Origin: JAVBMC01 sp031552845
Lineage (GTDB): Bacteria; Verrucomicrobiota; Kiritimatiellia; RFP12; DVOR01
DNA: 17,061 nucleotides
Direction of reading: 5' to 3'
Assembly: GCA_031552845.1 (NCBI GenBank)
Contig: JAVBMC010000002.1
Span: 1 to 17,061, forward strand
Shown here: positions 8,046 through 14,816 of the stretch, in pieces
Layout: each line of letters opens with the position of its first letter
Numbering within the stretch: position 1 is the stretch's first letter
Position numbers and translations under genes: made by a program
Notes under the pieces: model-generated
Told to the model about the DNA's origin: nothing
Database searches by the model: none
The model's input: only the letters and a program-made list of their open reading frames with translations

Positions 8046-9419
8046 TCAGAAACCCTTGAACGGCTTGCCGTCAACAATTACTTGGCGCGAAGCCTTGTCA
8101 AACGTCGCCCGCATGCCGGTGCGCAAGGACGCATTCGCCATCACCAGCGCCACCGTGTGGTTATACCCGGCTTCAATCGGCGCATTCGGCTGCTTACGCG
8201 CCCGGACGCTCTCCATCCAGTTCCGCATGTGATTCACTTCCAAGTTACCCGCACCGGTATTCGCGGCAGTCACCGCGGCGGCCTCGTTCGAGATCTTCGT
8301 CGTTTCGATATTCTTACGGTCCAAGTCCGGCGTAGCACCTTCATTCGACACCGTGCCGGCAATCAAGTCGATCGTGCCGTTCTTTGAATAATACCGCTCC
8401 ACATTCCCGCGTGCGCTGTTCGTCTGACGCGAGCTGAACACCACTTGAAAACCCTTCGAAGGATCATTGTCCGGTCCGAACTCCAGAATCGTCGTGAACG
8501 TATCATCACTCTGGCGACCATCCTTCCATTGATAAATCCCGCCGGCCGACACCGCATTGCGCGGGAAGTCAAAGCCCGTGAACCAGCTCACCGTATCGAT
8601 CTGATGACACATCCATTGGCCCGGAATTCCCGACGAATACGGCCAGAACAAACGGAACTCCAAATACTTCCGTGCGTCAAACGCCACCTTCGGACGATCC
8701 AACAACCATGTTGCCCAATCCGTATCCTCCTCACGCAGAGTCGGCACCACATTCGGCCTGCGCCAGCGCATCGGCTGATTCACATTCCAACACAGGTCCA
8801 CATACGCGATATCGCCGAATTTACCCGAGCGGATATAATCATTCGCCGCGTGATACGCCCCACCGCTCCGGCGTTGCGACCCCACCTGCACCACTGCGCC
8901 ACCGCGGTTATTCGCCTTACGCGCCGCGTTCACCGCATCCAACACCGCATTCGCCGCATCCATATCCTCAGCCAACGGCTTCTCCGTATACGAATCCTTC
9001 CCCGCGTTCACCGCATGTACCGTGTGCCGCGCGTGCTGGAAGTCCGCCGTAGAGATAATCACCGCATCGACATCCTTCGCCTTCTCATACAGCTCCACGT
9101 CGCTCTTATACACGTCGATGCCATGGCCGATCGCCTTCTCGATGCCCGCCTTACCCTTCTCACGGCGCTGCGACCACAAATCCGCCACCGCCACCATGTC
9201 AAAGTTCAAGTCTTTGTTCAGCTGTGTGAACGACGGCAGCAACGCCTGCGTAAAACGATCCGAATACCCCACGCACGCCACGCGCACCCGGCTATTCGCT
9301 CCCACCACATTCAACGACGGCGCCTGCTGCGCCTTCAAAATCCCCGGCAATGCCGACGCCGCCACACCCGCCGCGCCAACCTTCACAAAATCCCGACGTG
9401 AGAAACTCATCCCCTCCAT
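8046..9419 (-). CDS. Tat-exported Gfo/Idh/MocA family oxidoreductase
   Basis: This 457-residue protein is a NAD(P)-dependent sugar or cyclitol dehydrogenase family member with an export signal. A Tat motif (SRRDF, R8-R9) precedes an alanine-rich stretch ending at about residue 30. The Rossmann part starts with VRVACVGYSDRF (45-56), where the usual GxGxxG is degenerate. E146-K147-P148 is the family's EKP motif, and H272 with D275 in the segment before WFTG matches the usual catalytic histidine region. The start ATG has GGAGGGG eight nt upstream; a second ATG three codons in (9410) is a weaker alternative. Exported members keep a tightly bound cofactor in some relatives. It is the first gene of a two-gene operon with the TIM barrel isomerase, suggesting joint oxidation and rearrangement of a sugar outside the cytoplasm. 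Confidence 0.9.
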   Translation of the reverse strand: MEGMSFSRRDFVKVGAAGVAASALPGILKAQQAPSLNVVGANSRVRVACVGYSDRFTQALLPSFTQLNKDLNFDMVAVADLWSQRREKGKAGIEKAIGHGIDVYKSDVELYEKAKDVDAVIISTADFQHARHTVHAVNAGKDSYTEKPLAEDMDAANAVLDAVNAARKANNRGGAVVQVGSQRRSGGAYHAANDYIRSGKFGDIAYVDLCWNVNQPMRWRRPNVVPTLREEDTDWATWLLDRPKVAFDARKYLEFRLFWPYSSGIPGQWMCHQIDTVSWFTGFDFPRNAVSAGGIYQWKDGRQSDDTFTTILEFGPDNDPSKGFQVVFSSRQTNSARGNVERYYSKNGTIDLIAGTVSNEGATPDLDRKNIETTKISNEAAAVTAANTGAGNLEVNHMRNWMESVRARKQPNAPIEAGYNHTVALVMANASLRTGMRATFDKASRQVIVDGKPFKGF

Positions 9420-9497
9420 AACCTACTCCCCTCCTATACGGTTAAAAACACACAAACGCGTGGAGCAGTCTCCAAACGAAGACCCCTCCACGTGCAC

Positions 9498-9526
9498 ATT
9501 CTACCCCCATTCGTGCAAAAACACAA
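9498..9526 (-). promoter_or_regulatory. promoter candidate of the oxidoreductase/isomerase operon
   Basis: On the minus strand TTGTGT (9526-9521) and TAGAAT (9503-9498) are 17 nt apart. The -10 is good and the -35 weak. The start would be near 9491, giving a leader of about 70 nt. An inverted repeat, CGTGGA at 9459-9464 and TCCACG at 9487-9492, would place a hairpin at the very 5' end of the message. Confidence 0.45.
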
Positions 9527-9578
9527 GCTAAAAGTGCACCCACCCCCTACCGCATTGACTCCATCCAGCGGACTGCCG

Positions 9579-11054
9579 TCATTTTGGCGCAATATTGGCG
9601 TTGAACCGTAGGAGGTTTTCGGGGTCGTATTTACGCTTGATTTCGCGCAAACGTTCTAATTTATCGCCGCTATAGACGTCGGGCAATCGCGAAGGGCCCT
9701 CGTATTCAAGGTAAGTAAACGGCACCTCCTGTTTATTGAATGGCGCCAGGCGTTTAGCCAGTGCGGCAACCTGTTTCCGGGCTTCATCAATCAAAGCAGT
9801 ATCTTTGAAGAAAGCGCGGCCATTGAGCAGCCAACTCGTTTGACGGTGCGAAACCGCGGAATAATTCTCCGGCAGCCGGCTCCAAACGCCGCCACGGTAA
9901 TAACTGAATAGAAGCATCGTGAGTGATTTCGGCGCGGAGACGACGTCAACCAATGCATCAACCACTGGATCGGTGAGTTCATCGAACAAAACGCCGTGCC
10001 AGTAGTTCAAGAAGCCTACCCCCGGGTCCTGCAGAGCGCCGAAATACTCCAGATAGGTCTGCGGCTTGACCGAGACCGACTTCGGCGACGTCGCCTTGGC
10101 CAGCTTATCGACCAGAGGCGAACCGTCGGCAGGATCACCCACGTAGATTACGGAAACGATTATCAGCGGCTCAGAGCCCCCGGTAATCGAGACCGGCAGA
10201 AGGCTGAGCGACAGCGCCATGTTGTCGGGAATCTCCTTCGTCCATTCACGTAATCCTTTGATAGCTTGTTTGGCACCGGCAATGTCATACGTCAGAGTGC
10301 CTGCAAAGACGGTCGTGATAGGATGCAGCCGCAAAGTCATGGAGGTCACGATTGCGAAGTTGCCGCCGCCGCCCCTGAGAGCCCAGAACAAATCACTGTT
10401 CTCCTTTTCGCTGACGTGCAGTGTTGTTCCATTAGCGAGCACGACTTCGGCGGAAATCAGGTTATCCGAGCCAAGCCCGAAAACGCGCGGAAGATCGCCG
10501 TAACCTCCCGACAGCGTGTAACCGGTCATACCGACATCGGGGGAGACTGCCGTCGGTCCGCCCAACCCATGCTTCTGCGCCGCCGTGATGAATTCAATGG
10601 CCGTGACTCCGGGCTCCAACGTCGCAGTCCGCTGTGCCGGATCAACCGTCAGCCCCTTCATTTGTGACGTATCAATCAACAAAGCGTCCTTGTCAGCGGC
10701 TTTGAGCGTACCATGCCCCGTTGATCGGACGGCGATACCGACCTTCCTTTCGGCGGCAAACTTGACGGCCTTGACGATGTCCGCCTGTATCTGCGGACGG
10801 ACGATTACAGCGGGATGCTGGTCAACTGTGCCATTCCAAGTCTTACGGCTGATTTCATACTGCTGCTCCTTGCTCGCAAACACCTTGCCCGGCAGCGCAT
10901 CGGTCAGCATAGCGATATCCGCCGCCGTCACCGTACCGCTTTGAGGAGAACTGGACGGCTTTACTTTCGGGTCGCAACCGGCCAATAAAAACATCACCCC
11001 GCCTATGCCCAGTATTGTGCAATAGGGAAACCTGCGTCCGATAATACCACTCAT
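9579..11054 (-). CDS. FAD-binding oxidoreductase, berberine-bridge-enzyme type, lipoprotein
   Basis: With the start at ATG 11054 (AAAGGGG nearby) the protein has 491 residues and begins with a lipoprotein signal ending in L-L-A-G-C27. The frame also extends to 11225, but that extension lacks signal-peptide character. Residues about 75-245 form a PCMH-type FAD domain: RSTGHG with H114 as probable covalent FAD ligand, then SPDVGMTGYTLSGGYG and LRGGGGNF. The cysteine that makes the second covalent FAD link in many relatives is S171 here, so only a single His link is likely. The C-terminus has a BBE motif (REIKRKYDPENLLRFNANI). Asp follows the lipid-anchored Cys, a signal that keeps E. coli lipoproteins in the inner membrane. 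Family members oxidise sugars or other alcohols with oxygen or another acceptor; the substrate is unknown. It is a single-gene unit. Confidence 0.88.
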   Translation of the reverse strand: MSGIIGRRFPYCTILGIGGVMFLLAGCDPKVKPSSSPQSGTVTAADIAMLTDALPGKVFASKEQQYEISRKTWNGTVDQHPAVIVRPQIQADIVKAVKFAAERKVGIAVRSTGHGTLKAADKDALLIDTSQMKGLTVDPAQRTATLEPGVTAIEFITAAQKHGLGGPTAVSPDVGMTGYTLSGGYGDLPRVFGLGSDNLISAEVVLANGTTLHVSEKENSDLFWALRGGGGNFAIVTSMTLRLHPITTVFAGTLTYDIAGAKQAIKGLREWTKEIPDNMALSLSLLPVSITGGSEPLIIVSVIYVGDPADGSPLVDKLAKATSPKSVSVKPQTYLEYFGALQDPGVGFLNYWHGVLFDELTDPVVDALVDVVSAPKSLTMLLFSYYRGGVWSRLPENYSAVSHRQTSWLLNGRAFFKDTALIDEARKQVAALAKRLAPFNKQEVPFTYLEYEGPSRLPDVYSGDKLERLREIKRKYDPENLLRFNANIAPK

Positions 11055-11231
11055 GAGAATGCCCCTTTCCAGTACCCAGACAAAACGAACAGCCGCTTCA
11101 GCTGGATTTACAGACCTTGCTCCGTGGCGGTCCCGCCGCACATTCCGGGCCTTATCAGCACATTCAATCAGGAGATGACCCGTGATGCAACGCACCCGCA
11201 TCCGACGCCCTTCGACGCCGCCCATTTCATA
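11055..11231 (-). other. long 5' leader of the FAD oxidoreductase gene
   Basis: Between the predicted transcription start (about 11231) and the chosen ATG at 11054 lie about 175 nt. The frame of the gene stays open throughout and has an ATG at 11225, only a few bases after the start site and without a ribosome binding site. I compared the leader with cobalamin, TPP and c-di-GMP riboswitch hallmarks and found no convincing match. The stretch may be an unstructured leader, an RNA element I do not recognise, or part of the protein. Confidence 0.4.
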
Positions 11232-11237
11232 CCACGA

Positions 11238-11266
11238 ATTATACCTCTTTCCCCTCCCCCCGGCAA
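11238..11266 (-). promoter_or_regulatory. promoter of the FAD oxidoreductase gene
   Basis: On the minus strand a perfect TATAAT (11243-11238) has TTGCCG (11266-11261) 17 nt upstream, matching the -35 consensus at four of six positions. It lies just downstream of the bidirectional terminator at 11341-11379, as expected for the first promoter of a new unit. Confidence 0.65.
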
Positions 11267-11340
11267 TGAAAGAGCAACACCCCTAAAAGTTTTCCTCCTT
11301 GAACGCACACGGCAAAACAGGCTTCACAGAAACCTCCGCA

Positions 11341-11379
11341 AAAAGAAAAGGGCGCGGATTGCCCGCGCCCTTTTCTTTT
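11341..11379. terminator. strong bidirectional Rho-independent terminator
   Basis: A perfect 17-bp inverted repeat (AAAAGAAAAGGGCGCGG at 11341-11357 with 11363-11379) has a five-base loop. A-rich and T-rich flanks make it work on either strand. On the minus strand it closes the secreted-protein operon, about 60 bp after the stop of the broken gene at 11438. It insulates that operon from the FAD oxidoreductase unit. Confidence 0.93.
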
Positions 11380-11389
11380 CCCTGGGAGC

Positions 11390-11407
11390 GCCGGCGTCCC
11401 CGCCGGC
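11390..11407. repeat. short GC-rich palindrome next to the terminator
   Basis: GCCGGCG (11390-11396) pairs perfectly with CGCCGGC (11401-11407) around TCCC. It sits between the broken gene and the strong terminator. From memory, GGGAGCGC-plus-palindrome units of this type are scattered between genes in some PVC-group genomes, so this may be one copy of a dispersed element. Only one copy is visible in the window, so this is a suggestion. Confidence 0.45.
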
Positions 11408-11437
11408 ATTTCTCTTTGCATCTCCGCGTGAGCTTCT

Positions 11438-11849
11438 TTACTCCTCCACCGCTTCAATCGTCAACCTGAACAGCTCCGAACGTTGCGTCTTGGGCACTGC
11501 TACAGGGATGCTGTAGAAGCCGAGGCCTGCGGCATCATCACTCTCCACCAAATAAGGCGTCAGGATACCATACAACTATAGACCGTCTTAACGCCTTCTT
11601 CGTTAAAGCTGCCGCTAAAAAGCCCGGTCTTGGGCGTAAGGGTGAGCTTCACGTTGTAGTGATTATTGGTCTTGGATAGTGCGTCTACCCCGGTTCCCTT
11701 TGCGTTGAATTGCACAGAGACTGCAGTTGTGCTGGCATCTGCATTAAGCCGAACTTATAAGAATTTTCAGGATCGTAGCTGGTGTCGTAAACACTGTAAA
11801 GGCTGATGAGTTGACTATACCACACTTTCGGCTTACATCCTTGAATCAC
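11438..11849 (-). pseudogene. frame-broken C-terminal remnant of a secreted-type protein
   Basis: Three successive minus-strand frames join into one sensible protein of about 137 residues if a single base is restored at two sites. The first part reads QGCKPKVWYSQLISLYSVYDTSYDPENSYKFGL in two overlapping pieces. At 11744-11745 an A appears lost (in mRNA sense), and the frame continues with ADASTTAVSVQFNAKG and then LTLTPKTGLFSGSF. At 11574-11575 a T appears lost, and the last part runs through YGILTPYLVESDDAAG to the TAA at 11440-11438. The GLFSGSF-type segment recalls C-terminal modules of secreted PVC-group proteins. A GTG at 11849 overlaps the stop of the preceding paralog as GTGA, but no signal peptide exists, so the N-terminal part seems gone. 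Both losses are in short homopolymers, so sequencing error is possible. Confidence 0.7.
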
Positions 11850-12577
11850 TCCAGCGGATTAAAGAATCTCCACGCGCCCTGTGCGTATATGCAAGGCATG
11901 CCTTTATACTTACTTCGGTCTGTCCTGCTCATCATGTAAGTGCTAAAGCAAAGATAAGTGTTCTGCCCCACACTGCGTTCAGAAAAAGCCAATAGTGATG
12001 GGCGGAAGAAAAATATATCCTTTGCAGTTGTAATCCATTCCGTAATCCATTCTGGGTGTTCCGAAAAATCAGATGCAGTAAAAACACGTTCCTCCCGCAT
12101 CGACCAAAAATGCTGAACATACTCATTTGTTGTTGTCACCCCGGGACGCATATTCTCTAATTGCTCGAGAAATACTGGCACAGCTGCGATTGCCGCCTGA
12201 TGATGATTGGTCAAAGCAATCGCTTGCATGTATCTCAAGCTCACTGGCTCACGAATATAATAATAGTTTGTGGCACCTATAGTTTTATAGGTGCCAAAAC
12301 GAAACCCTGTCGGATAGTACAATGCTCCATTGATGCCATCAAAGGCACCGGTATACCGTACATCATTTGTAATCGCGTAAGTTGGAATATTAGTTGGTAT
12401 GCGCGAGAATATTAATCCAACGTCATCGCTGATTGCGGACTTAACTTCTGTGGTCAGATTAGTGTCGTCAAAAATCAAACTACACGTGTTATCCCCCCAG
12501 CGGAACGAATACAAAGGAGAATCACCAGCAAGTATAGCTGATGAGAAGAACAATAATGCGCCAATGAGCCCTTTCAT
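11846..12577 (-). CDS. secreted 243-residue protein, tandem paralog A
   Basis: This protein has a short Sec signal peptide (MKGLIGALLFFSSAILAG) and no transmembrane segment afterwards. I do not recognise the family. It aligns without gaps to the two neighbouring 243-residue copies: about 75% identity to copy C and about 63% to copy B, counted by eye after the signal peptide. Shared blocks are LIFDDTNLT, the central GFRFGTYKTIG, FFFRPS and the C-terminal YAQGAWRFFNP. C32 and C210 are conserved in all three copies, as expected for a disulfide in an exported protein; C229 is shared with copy B only. The ribosome binding site GGAG lies in the last sense codons of copy B, 6 nt before this ATG. It is the last intact gene of the operon. 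Confidence 0.9.
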   Translation of the reverse strand: MKGLIGALLFFSSAILAGDSPLYSFRWGDNTCSLIFDDTNLTTEVKSAISDDVGLIFSRIPTNIPTYAITNDVRYTGAFDGINGALYYPTGFRFGTYKTIGATNYYYIREPVSLRYMQAIALTNHHQAAIAAVPVFLEQLENMRPGVTTTNEYVQHFWSMREERVFTASDFSEHPEWITEWITTAKDIFFFRPSLLAFSERSVGQNTYLCFSTYMMSRTDRSKYKGMPCIYAQGAWRFFNPLE

Positions 12578-12580
12578 CGA

Positions 12581-13312
12581 TTACTCCATTGGATTAAAGA
12601 ACCTCCACGCGCCCTGTGCATAGACACATGCACCATCTTGGTATTTGGAGTGATCAGTTCGATTCACTGAGTAACTAGCAACACAAAGATAGGTATGTTG
12701 ACCAACCGTACGCTCTGAGAATGCTAGTATTGATGGGCGAAAGAAAAACCACTCTTTCGCTTTTGCAATACCTTCCGTTATCCACCCTTGCTCGCCATCA
12801 AAATCCAGTAGAGTTGATACTCTGCCTTCTCGCATCTCCCAAAATAATTGCACATATTCGTTTGTTGTTATATTGCCCAGATTAATTTGTTCAAGACGCG
12901 AAAGAAATGGGCTAAATGATTGAACAGCTGATGCATAACGATTCGTTAAATCAATTGCCGCAATATAATTTGTGCTGACTGTTGCACGAACATAGTAGTA
13001 ATTAGTTGCTCCGATTGTTTTGTACGTTCCGAAGCGGAATCCACGAGGATAGTACAGCCGTCCATCAATACCATCCAGTCCTCCTGTATAATGCACGTTA
13101 TTCGTAATGGCAAAAGTCGCAATATTCGAGGGGACTCTTGAAAAAATCAATTCTATATCATCTTGAATAACTCCTTTAACTTGCGCAGTGAGATTTATAT
13201 CATCAAACAACAATCCACACGTTTGCTCGCCCCATTGAAAGTTAAACGTGGCAGGTTGCGCATAGATTAGCAAGGATGATAACAGTAAAAATACGCGAAT
13301 GCATCGTTTCAT
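12581..13312 (-). CDS. secreted 243-residue protein, tandem paralog B
   Basis: Copy B has the same length and layout as A and C, with its own signal peptide (MKRCIRVFLLLSSLLIYAQ). It is the most diverged of the three, with its own version of the region around residues 125-150 and of the DF-x(4)-WI segment. It keeps C32, C210 and C229, the GFRFGTYKTIG core, FFFRPSILAFSER and the AQGAWRFFNPME end. Only three bases separate its stop from the start of copy A. Its own GGAG site is supplied by the ATG-GAG-TAA that ends copy C. Gap-free conservation of length despite many substitutions indicates selection for a functional protein. Function is unknown. Confidence 0.9.
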   Translation of the reverse strand: MKRCIRVFLLLSSLLIYAQPATFNFQWGEQTCGLLFDDINLTAQVKGVIQDDIELIFSRVPSNIATFAITNNVHYTGGLDGIDGRLYYPRGFRFGTYKTIGATNYYYVRATVSTNYIAAIDLTNRYASAVQSFSPFLSRLEQINLGNITTNEYVQLFWEMREGRVSTLLDFDGEQGWITEGIAKAKEWFFFRPSILAFSERTVGQHTYLCVASYSVNRTDHSKYQDGACVYAQGAWRFFNPME

Positions 13313-13315
13313 GGA

Positions 13316-14047
13316 TTACTCCATTGGATTAAAAACTCTCCACGCGCCCTGCGCATAGACATAATCCATATCCTTATATTGGGAACGATCCGTTTTATTC
13401 ATAATATAAGTATTAAAACAGAGATAGGTGTTTTGTCCAACTATACATTCGAAAAATGCCAAAATTGAGGGGCGGAAGAAAAACTTCTCCTTTGCCGTTG
13501 CGATTCCTTCGCTAATCCATTCTGGATTCCTTTCAAAGTCAGCTAAGGTAAAAACACGTTCTTCACGCATCGACCAAAAATATTGAACATATGTATTTGT
13601 TGTTGTTACTCCGGGGCTCATGTTTTCAAGTTGCGCAAGAAATACCGGTGCAGCGGCTACGGCAATCTGATGACGGTTGGTTAATGCAACTGCCTCTAAG
13701 TATTTCGAGCTGACTGCTTCGCGAACGTAATAAAAATTGGTTGTGCCTATTGTTTTATACGTTCCAAAACGAAACCCGCGAGGATAATACAACAGTCCAT
13801 TTATGCCATCCAATCCCCCGGTATAGCGAACATCATTAGTGATTGCATAAGTTGGAATGTTAGTCGGTATGCGCGAAAATATCAATCCAATGTCATCACT
13901 GATGACAACTTTTGCTTCTGCGGTCAGATTAGTGTCGTCAAAAATCAAACCACAGAGTTCATTTCCCCAGCGGAAAGAATCGCCAGAACTTCCAGCAGTA
14001 AGTACAGCGGGGAACACCAACAATAATAGGCAAGTGAGTTGTTTCAT
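13316..14047 (-). CDS. secreted 243-residue protein, tandem paralog C
   Basis: Copy C is the first of the three equal-length paralogs in reading order. The signal peptide is MKQLTCLLLLVFPAVLTAG. It is closest to copy A, although B lies between them, and shares a 29-bp identical DNA stretch with A (13922-13950 and 12452-12480). C32 and C210 are kept, while position 229 is Tyr instead of Cys and an extra Cys appears in FFECIVGQ. Its ATG overlaps the stop of the divergent upstream family member as ATGA, so translation is coupled. No known domain was recognised. Confidence 0.9.
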   Translation of the reverse strand: MKQLTCLLLLVFPAVLTAGSSGDSFRWGNELCGLIFDDTNLTAEAKVVISDDIGLIFSRIPTNIPTYAITNDVRYTGGLDGINGLLYYPRGFRFGTYKTIGTTNFYYVREAVSSKYLEAVALTNRHQIAVAAAPVFLAQLENMSPGVTTTNTYVQYFWSMREERVFTLADFERNPEWISEGIATAKEKFFFRPSILAFFECIVGQNTYLCFNTYIMNKTDRSQYKDMDYVYAQGAWRVFNPME

Positions 14048-14811
14048 GGCATCTCAGGCAAGAAAATCCGCCAGCCTCCCTCCACAAAAACATAAATAAA
14101 ACGTGCAAAAAATGGCTCTAGCCCGTACTGGCTGGCAAAAGCGGGGGGATCAGAAAACTTGGCCGTAGAACCACAAACGATCAGGGGGATGTTTGTATAG
14201 GAGGCGTCTGCCATAACTTTGTATTCTAAAATTGATGGAGGATAAGCCACAATTTGCGGGCCATTTGTTGGCACATTGCTATCACATAGTGCTCGCAGTT
14301 TTTCTGGCGTCAACAAATTCATCACCTTGGGATTCCACATAAGCCGAGCTCTCGCAGCCAACGACATCTGAAAATTAGTGTAGGAGTGTCCATAATCCTC
14401 AATGAAACTGGAGAGTTTACGAATAACCGCCGCATGCTCATTGGTGAAGTGAATAGCATTGGTGTAACTTTCGCAAATCTCACCAAGCAGGTACAAACGA
14501 TGAACGCCATTTGTAACCGTATAAGGCATTCCGCCACATCCCCACGGAATGGCCGCAGACGATATCATAAAGTTAAGCGATCCTTGAAAAGGTTCCTCTG
14601 AGCCGGAATAGGCTGTTGCGTCGAGCGCGAAATCATTCGCACCAAATCGACTTAACCCAATATTCATATCGCTGCAAATAGCGGTTTTGACATTCTCACT
14701 CAGGTTAGTCAAACCAAACGTCAGCCCCCAGTTGTGGGAGTCAAAGACAACTCGATGATCTTGTCCAAACGCAATTGATGCAAATAAAACGCAAAGCATG
14801 AATGATTTCAT
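14044..14811 (-). CDS. secreted 255-residue protein, divergent relative of the tandem paralogs
   Basis: I place the start at ATG 14811, which has AAAAGGAG upstream and gives a clean signal peptide (MKSFMLCVLFASIAFG). An earlier ATG at 14844 would add 11 residues in front of it. The mature part resembles the 243-residue copies at both ends. LTFGLTNLSENVKTAICSD with GLSRF aligns to LIFDDTNLT-EVKSAISDD with IFSRI, and the C-terminal VFVEGGWRIFLP aligns to YAQGAWRFFNP; the middle is strongly diverged. Cys at the C32 position is lost, while the Cys of IVCGST matches C210. It starts 5 bp after the stop of the large calcium-repeat protein. It appears to be an ancestral or specialised member of the same unknown family. 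Confidence 0.85.
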   Translation of the reverse strand: MKSFMLCVLFASIAFGQDHRVVFDSHNWGLTFGLTNLSENVKTAICSDMNIGLSRFGANDFALDATAYSGSEEPFQGSLNFMISSAAIPWGCGGMPYTVTNGVHRLYLLGEICESYTNAIHFTNEHAAVIRKLSSFIEDYGHSYTNFQMSLAARARLMWNPKVMNLLTPEKLRALCDSNVPTNGPQIVAYPPSILEYKVMADASYTNIPLIVCGSTAKFSDPPAFASQYGLEPFFARFIYVFVEGGWRIFLPEMP

Positions 14812-14816
14812 TAGTT

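Larger units (their letters stand above)
11846..14047 (-). repeat. three-unit tandem gene array with a 735-bp period
   Basis: Start codons at 14047, 13312 and 12577 are spaced by exactly 735 bp: a 732-bp gene plus a 3-bp spacer. Copies have diverged by roughly 25-40% at protein level but carry no indel. The unit ends in ATG-GAG-TAA (GAG-TGA in copy A), which also provides the binding site of the next unit. It therefore arose by duplication of a gene-plus-spacer unit followed by selection. Confidence 0.95.

Noticed and set aside
8445..9401. Plus-strand reading frame of 318 codons opposite the Gfo/Idh/MocA gene
   Set aside because: The product is extremely rich in Arg, His and Ile, typical of the complement of a GC-rich coding strand, and it overlaps a clear gene.
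11055..11231. Possible cobalamin riboswitch, from a GCGGGACCGCCAC stretch in the leader
   Set aside because: Only a vague resemblance to the B12 box region; the other conserved elements are absent.
11239..11457. Minus-strand 72-codon frame across the terminator
   Set aside because: It runs through the terminator hairpin and the pseudogene end, with low-complexity composition and no relation to any family.
11846..14047. CRISPR-like or non-coding repeat array
   Set aside because: The period of 735 bp equals one full gene plus spacer and the units are diverged coding sequences.
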